This document shows positions 60,405 through 64,000 of a stretch of DNA of 64,000 nt, piece after piece (positions within the stretch are counted from its first letter, which is position 1; each line of letters opens with the position of its first letter). The notes below the pieces were generated by a model, which was not told the DNA's origin, made no database searches, and saw only the letters and a program-made list of their open reading frames with translations. Source of the DNA: Diadophis punctatus similis (Eukaryota; Chordata; Lepidosauria; Squamata; Dipsadidae); the NCBI GenBank assembly GCA_023053685.1, contig JALIGW010000003.1, positions 142,998,008 through 143,062,007 on the forward strand. The letters run 5' to 3'. A program made the position numbers and the translations under genes.

Positions 60405-60490
60405 AACTGAAGAAGCTTCTTGGATGAGAAGTGAAATGTCTTCAAGGAAAAACAAAGTCCAATTGCCTTTTGCAAAAGCATCTTTGCCAG
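60405..60490 (+). repeat. Dispersed repeat of unassigned class
   Basis: CTGAAGAAGCTTCTTGGATG, AGAAGTGAAATGTCTTCAAG, AAGTCCAATTGCCTTTTGC. Same family as 15660-15790 and 42005-42065. Confidence 0.5.
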
Positions 60491-60925
60491 ACAGAATGGT
60501 AACAAATTCTAATAGCAATGCAGTCTTAGATTTGCAACCTACAACCTTTGAACATGCAAGGTCTACCTGCCTCCCAGCAGATCTCAACCCACAAGTAACC
60601 TTATGTCCAATAAAATTCTTAAGTATGATTATGGATCATGGCTACAATCCTATGTATAGGTTAACTGAGTGTAAGATCCGTTAAAGATGAATGCAAGAGA
60701 TTCAGCTTGCAGAACAAACAGAACTTTAGGAAAGCATCTTCAGATGTTCTAAGTGTCTTATCAATGGTGTTATTACTTAACTTGTGACCATACTTTTCAG
60801 CCTTCTACAAGGTCTCCCACTAAATTCAAGTAGTTATTTAATGCACGTTTAGAGGATTAGATCTCTATAGGAGATGACCAGCCTGAGGGAAGTGTCAAAT
60901 ACATCATCAATCAGGAGTCCCTACA
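60491..60925. other. Unique non-coding DNA
   Basis: Nothing recognised. Confidence 0.4.
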
Positions 60926-61001
60926 TAGAATAGAATAGAATAGAATAGAATAGAATAGAATAGAATAGAATAGAATAGAATAGAATAGAATAGAATAGAA
61001 T
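60926..61001. repeat. (ATAGA)n microsatellite at a CR1 3' end
   Basis: About 15 ATAGA units joined directly to the 3' tail of the minus-strand CR1. This pairing is well known from colubroid snakes. Confidence 0.95.
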
Positions 61002-62110
61002 AACAGAGTTGGAAGGGACCTTGGAGGTCTTCTAGTCCAACCCCCTGCTTAGGCAGGAAATCCTACACGATTTCAGACAAATGGTTATCCAACATCTTCT
61101 TAAAAACTTCCAGTGTTGGAGCATTCACAACTTCTGGAGGCAAGCTGTTCCACTGATTAATTGTTCTAACTGTCAGGAAATTTCTACTTAGTTCTAAGTT
61201 GCTTCTCTCCTTGATTAGTTTCCACCAATGGTGGGTTCCTACCAGAGCTGTCTGGTGTATAGCTCCGGTAGGGAGCGGCCAATTGCGCAATGTGCGTGCG
61301 ACTGCTCCAGAGCCGTCTTCGCCGGTTCATCGCGTGCGTCGCCATCTTTTTGTGAGAATTTTTGGGCAATTTTGCTTCTGCGCATGCATGGAAGCAAAAT
61401 CGCGCCAAAATCTCTCTCTCTCTCGCACGTCCCCTCGTGAGATTTCGGCGAGATTTTGCTTCCGTGCATGCACAGAAGCAAAATTGCGCAAGGGGGTGCG
61501 TTCATGTAGCGAGCGAGCGCATGCCCAAAATGTGGAGATGTGCACGCAGCGCACCGGCATCGGTAAGTGAGCAACCCGCCCCTGGTTTCCACCCATTGCT
61601 TCTTGTTCTACCCTCAGGTGCTTTGGAGAATAGTTAGACTCCCTCTTCTTTGTGGCAACCCCTGAGATATTGGAACACTATCATGTCTCCCCTAGTCCTT
61701 CTTTTCATTAAACTAGACATGCTTAGTTCCTGCAACCGTTCTTCATATGTTTTAGCCTCCAGTCCCCTAATCATCTTTGTTGCTCTTCTCTGTAGTCTTT
61801 CTAGAGTCTCAACATCCTTTTTGCATTGTGGCGACCAAAACTGAATGCAGTATTCCAAGTGTGGCCTTACCAAGGCTTTGTAAAGTGGTATTAACACTTC
61901 ACTTCTATCTCTCTGTTAATGCAGCCTAGAACTGCATTGACTTTTTTGGCAGCTGCTGCACACTGCTGGCTCATATTTAAATGGTTGTCCACTAGGACTC
62001 CAAGGTCCCTCTCACAGTTACTACTATTGAGTAAGGTACCACATATACTATACCCGTGCATTTTGTTTTTCTTGCCTAAATATAGAACCTTACTTTCTCT
62101 GGAAATGGCC
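61002..62110 (-). mobile_element. CR1 LINE, 5'-truncated, split by a hAT MITE
   Basis: Minus strand encodes the end of the CR1 ORF2: [37 protein letters not shown], then after the insert RSNLELSRNF, NQWNSLPPEVVNAPTLEVFK. Then the tail GGTTGGACTAGAAGACCTCC. Upstream of about 61900 the frame is broken. 5' end near 62110. Confidence 0.9.
61226..61584. mobile_element. hAT-like MITE nested in the CR1
   Basis: 359 bases with ends CAATGGTGGGTTCCTACC and, inverted, CAGGGGCGGGTTGCTCAC. Exact 8-base duplication GTTTCCAC (61218-61225 and 61585-61592). Closest to 24660-25003; two GCATGC palindromes at 61375-61394 and 61459-61478. Confidence 0.95.
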
Positions 62111-62228
62111 TAAATCCAGCATCCCCCTTGACGTTTGTTGACTCTTATCTGGTGCCAATTTGCCTTCACCAGTAGATCAGATTCTTGTGTATATGTTGCA
62201 TGGAATAAACTTGCAGTGTTTTTAGCAA

Positions 62229-62453
62229 TAGCACTTTTCTTATATACCGCTTCATAGTGCTTTACAGCACTCTCTAAGCGGTTTACAGAGTTCAGCATAT
62301 TGCCCCCAACAATCTGGGTCCTCATTTTACCGACCTCGGAAGGATGGAAGGATGAGTCAACCTTGAGCCTAGTGAGATTTGAACAGCTGAACTGTTGAAC
62401 TAGCAGTCAGCCTGCAATGGCTGCATTTAACCACTGCACCACTTCAGCTCCTC
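62229..62453 (-). mobile_element. tRNA-derived squamate SINE, variant subfamily
   Basis: Minus strand starts GAGCTGAAGTGGTGCAGTGG, with a degraded B box; the 3' end has the AGAGTGCTGTAAAGCACTAT form. Confidence 0.82.
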
Positions 62454-62755
62454 GTTTTTGAACTCTGTCCTGGCTCCCGGTTTCATGCACCTGACAATCT
62501 CTAGTTTTCAAGATGGCAAATGAGTGTCCTTGTGCTATTGCAGAAGACTGGACTGAAATTGGACTGTTGGAAGTAGGACGTCTTCCATATGGAATGACTT
62601 GTATATCAGTACAAAACATATTGCTTTTAACAGATTGCAATAAGGAAACTCTTAGAAAAGGGTCCATCTTTAATAAAACAAATCACGTTGAGGGTTCAAT
62701 TTTCATTTCCTTAACACTGGGGAAAATGCTATTTCAATAGAGCGGAGTCCGCCAA
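62454..62755. other. Unique non-coding DNA
   Basis: A 75-codon ORF at 62513 has no domain signature. Confidence 0.35.
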
Positions 62756-62890
62756 GGATTCAGATTTACAGATTAACAGAGTTGGAAGGGACGTTACAGG
62801 TCATCTAGTACAACCCTCTGCCCAAGCAGGAGACCCTACATCTGCCTCTACCTAGGATTGAACTCACAACCTCCTGATCCACAGAACAGT
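62756..62890 (-). mobile_element. CR1 LINE 3' tip
   Basis: Plus strand ACAGAGTTGGAAGGGACGTT and AGTACAACCCTCTGCCCAAG give the CR1 tail in reverse, running into a GGATTGAACTCACAACC segment of unclear origin. Confidence 0.65.
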
Positions 62891-64000
62891 GTCTTATAAA
62901 TCTATTCCAGTTATGACAAGTACAAAATTGCTATTTCAGAATTGAAATAATTTATACATAAATAGAAATACACAGAATAAAGATAATTTTCTTCACATCT
63001 GATGTATTTTACAATATTTCTATGCATAGCATTGTTTCCAAAGTGCCACAGAGAGCCACCTAGTTGGCTGCATAGGCATTGCCAAATCCATATTTAACAG
63101 GGAATTACTGAATATCAAAGTAGTGCAAGAGACACTAATTCTCATGTCACTGTCATACACTTGATGGCAGATTGATGACAGTCTGAATTCATGCTATAAA
63201 TTAATAGTACATTATGAAAAATGTCTGTAATGACATTTTCTAAGAATCAAATTCAATGAAATACAAAAGCCTTTAATATTTCGAGTTTCCTACAATAAGT
63301 GTAACCTTTTGTGGCCTTGCGTCTTGTCAGATAAAAGTGCAAAATGAAAAAAAAGAAGAAATTTTGCACTTTGAGTTTTTGAAGATTAAATTGATTTATG
63401 TCAAAGAAAATAAGCACATTATTTTTTTTTATCGGTTTCTGACAAGTCTCTGCTTTTGGTTAGAGATGTGAATCTATAATTTCCTTGGAAAGAGATGGCA
63501 GAAAACAGGAACTAGATCTTGAGCATGTCACTTTATATGTTAACATTTGGAAATGATAGCTAGCTAGCTAGATATTTGACTTTTGCCAATCCCAAGCTTA
63601 TCATTTAAGTGTATCACCTCTATCTCTTCTCTTCATGCCCAGGACAGCATATGCGAGCAACTTCTCAATGAGACTTGCATGCATTGGTATTGTCATAGAT
63701 TTCTGTAAGTAATCACTTCTTAAAAACTCTGCAAATCTTTGAGGTTCACAGAATTTTTTGCCATTTGCCACTGATTACAAAAATCTAATAGATGCAAATT
63801 CTTCTGGAGCAACATATGGAATATAATATATGAATTGATCTATGTTTGTGTATTACAAACACTTATATTGACATTAATGGGAGATCTATCCCATTAATGG
63901 AATAATGGGATCAGTTCAACGCCACTGAGAGGATAGCTATATTATGGCAGGGTGGGACCAATTTTGGGTGGCTTGGAGTGCATTTTCTTGAAGAAAATCT
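62891..64000. other. Unique AT-rich non-coding DNA
   Basis: Nothing recognised. Confidence 0.4.

Noticed and set aside
60298..60684. 128-codon ORF as a possible gene
   Set aside because: Half of it is the dispersed repeat at 60405-60490, and no domain or splice context is seen.

Overview
The window looks like non-coding nuclear DNA from a squamate reptile, most likely a snake. No host protein-coding exon, rRNA or functional tRNA gene was recognised. The squamate or snake call rests on the repeats: tRNA-headed SINEs with long ATTT or AAAC tails, Sauria-type SINEs, CR1 LINE 3' ends (one running into an (ATAGA)n microsatellite, a hallmark of colubroid snakes), L2-like LINE tails, and many short hAT and Tc1/mariner-like non-autonomous transposons.

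The only large coding unit is a near-complete DIRS-type (tyrosine-recombinase) retrotransposon at about 3008-9093, transcribed from the minus strand. It carries a Gag-like ORF, then RT-RNaseH-methyltransferase-like domains, then a tyrosine recombinase. It also has inverted terminal repeats with a CCAAT and TATA promoter, and an internal complementary region that matches the joined ends of the element. It is probably dead: there is a frame change at the RT start, another at the RT/recombinase boundary, and one stop codon inside the recombinase.

From 9 kb to 64 kb the sequence is a mosaic of dispersed repeats in AT-rich unique DNA. Many insertions can be bounded to the base from duplicated target sites: 8-bp duplications for hAT-like elements (24660, 25686, 34270, 35075, 42681, 44691, 50655, 52006, 61226 and others), TA for Tc1/mariner-like elements, and 5 bp for two solo LTRs (29921-30850 and 32070-32728). 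Several are nested: hAT in hAT at 50433-51008, a MITE in a CR1 at 61226, a MITE in a pogo-like element at 37817, and a MITE carrying telomeric repeats inside a solo LTR at 32362.

Long microsatellites occur at about 1.9, 20.4, 21.8, 28.7, 53.8, 55.3 and 60.9 kb; several are tails of SINEs or LINEs. A few unique, repeat-free stretches (about 15.0, 18.5, 36.7-37.2 and 46.0-47.3 kb) have the texture of conserved non-coding elements, which only alignment could confirm. The likely biology is an intron or gene desert in a transposon-rich snake genome.
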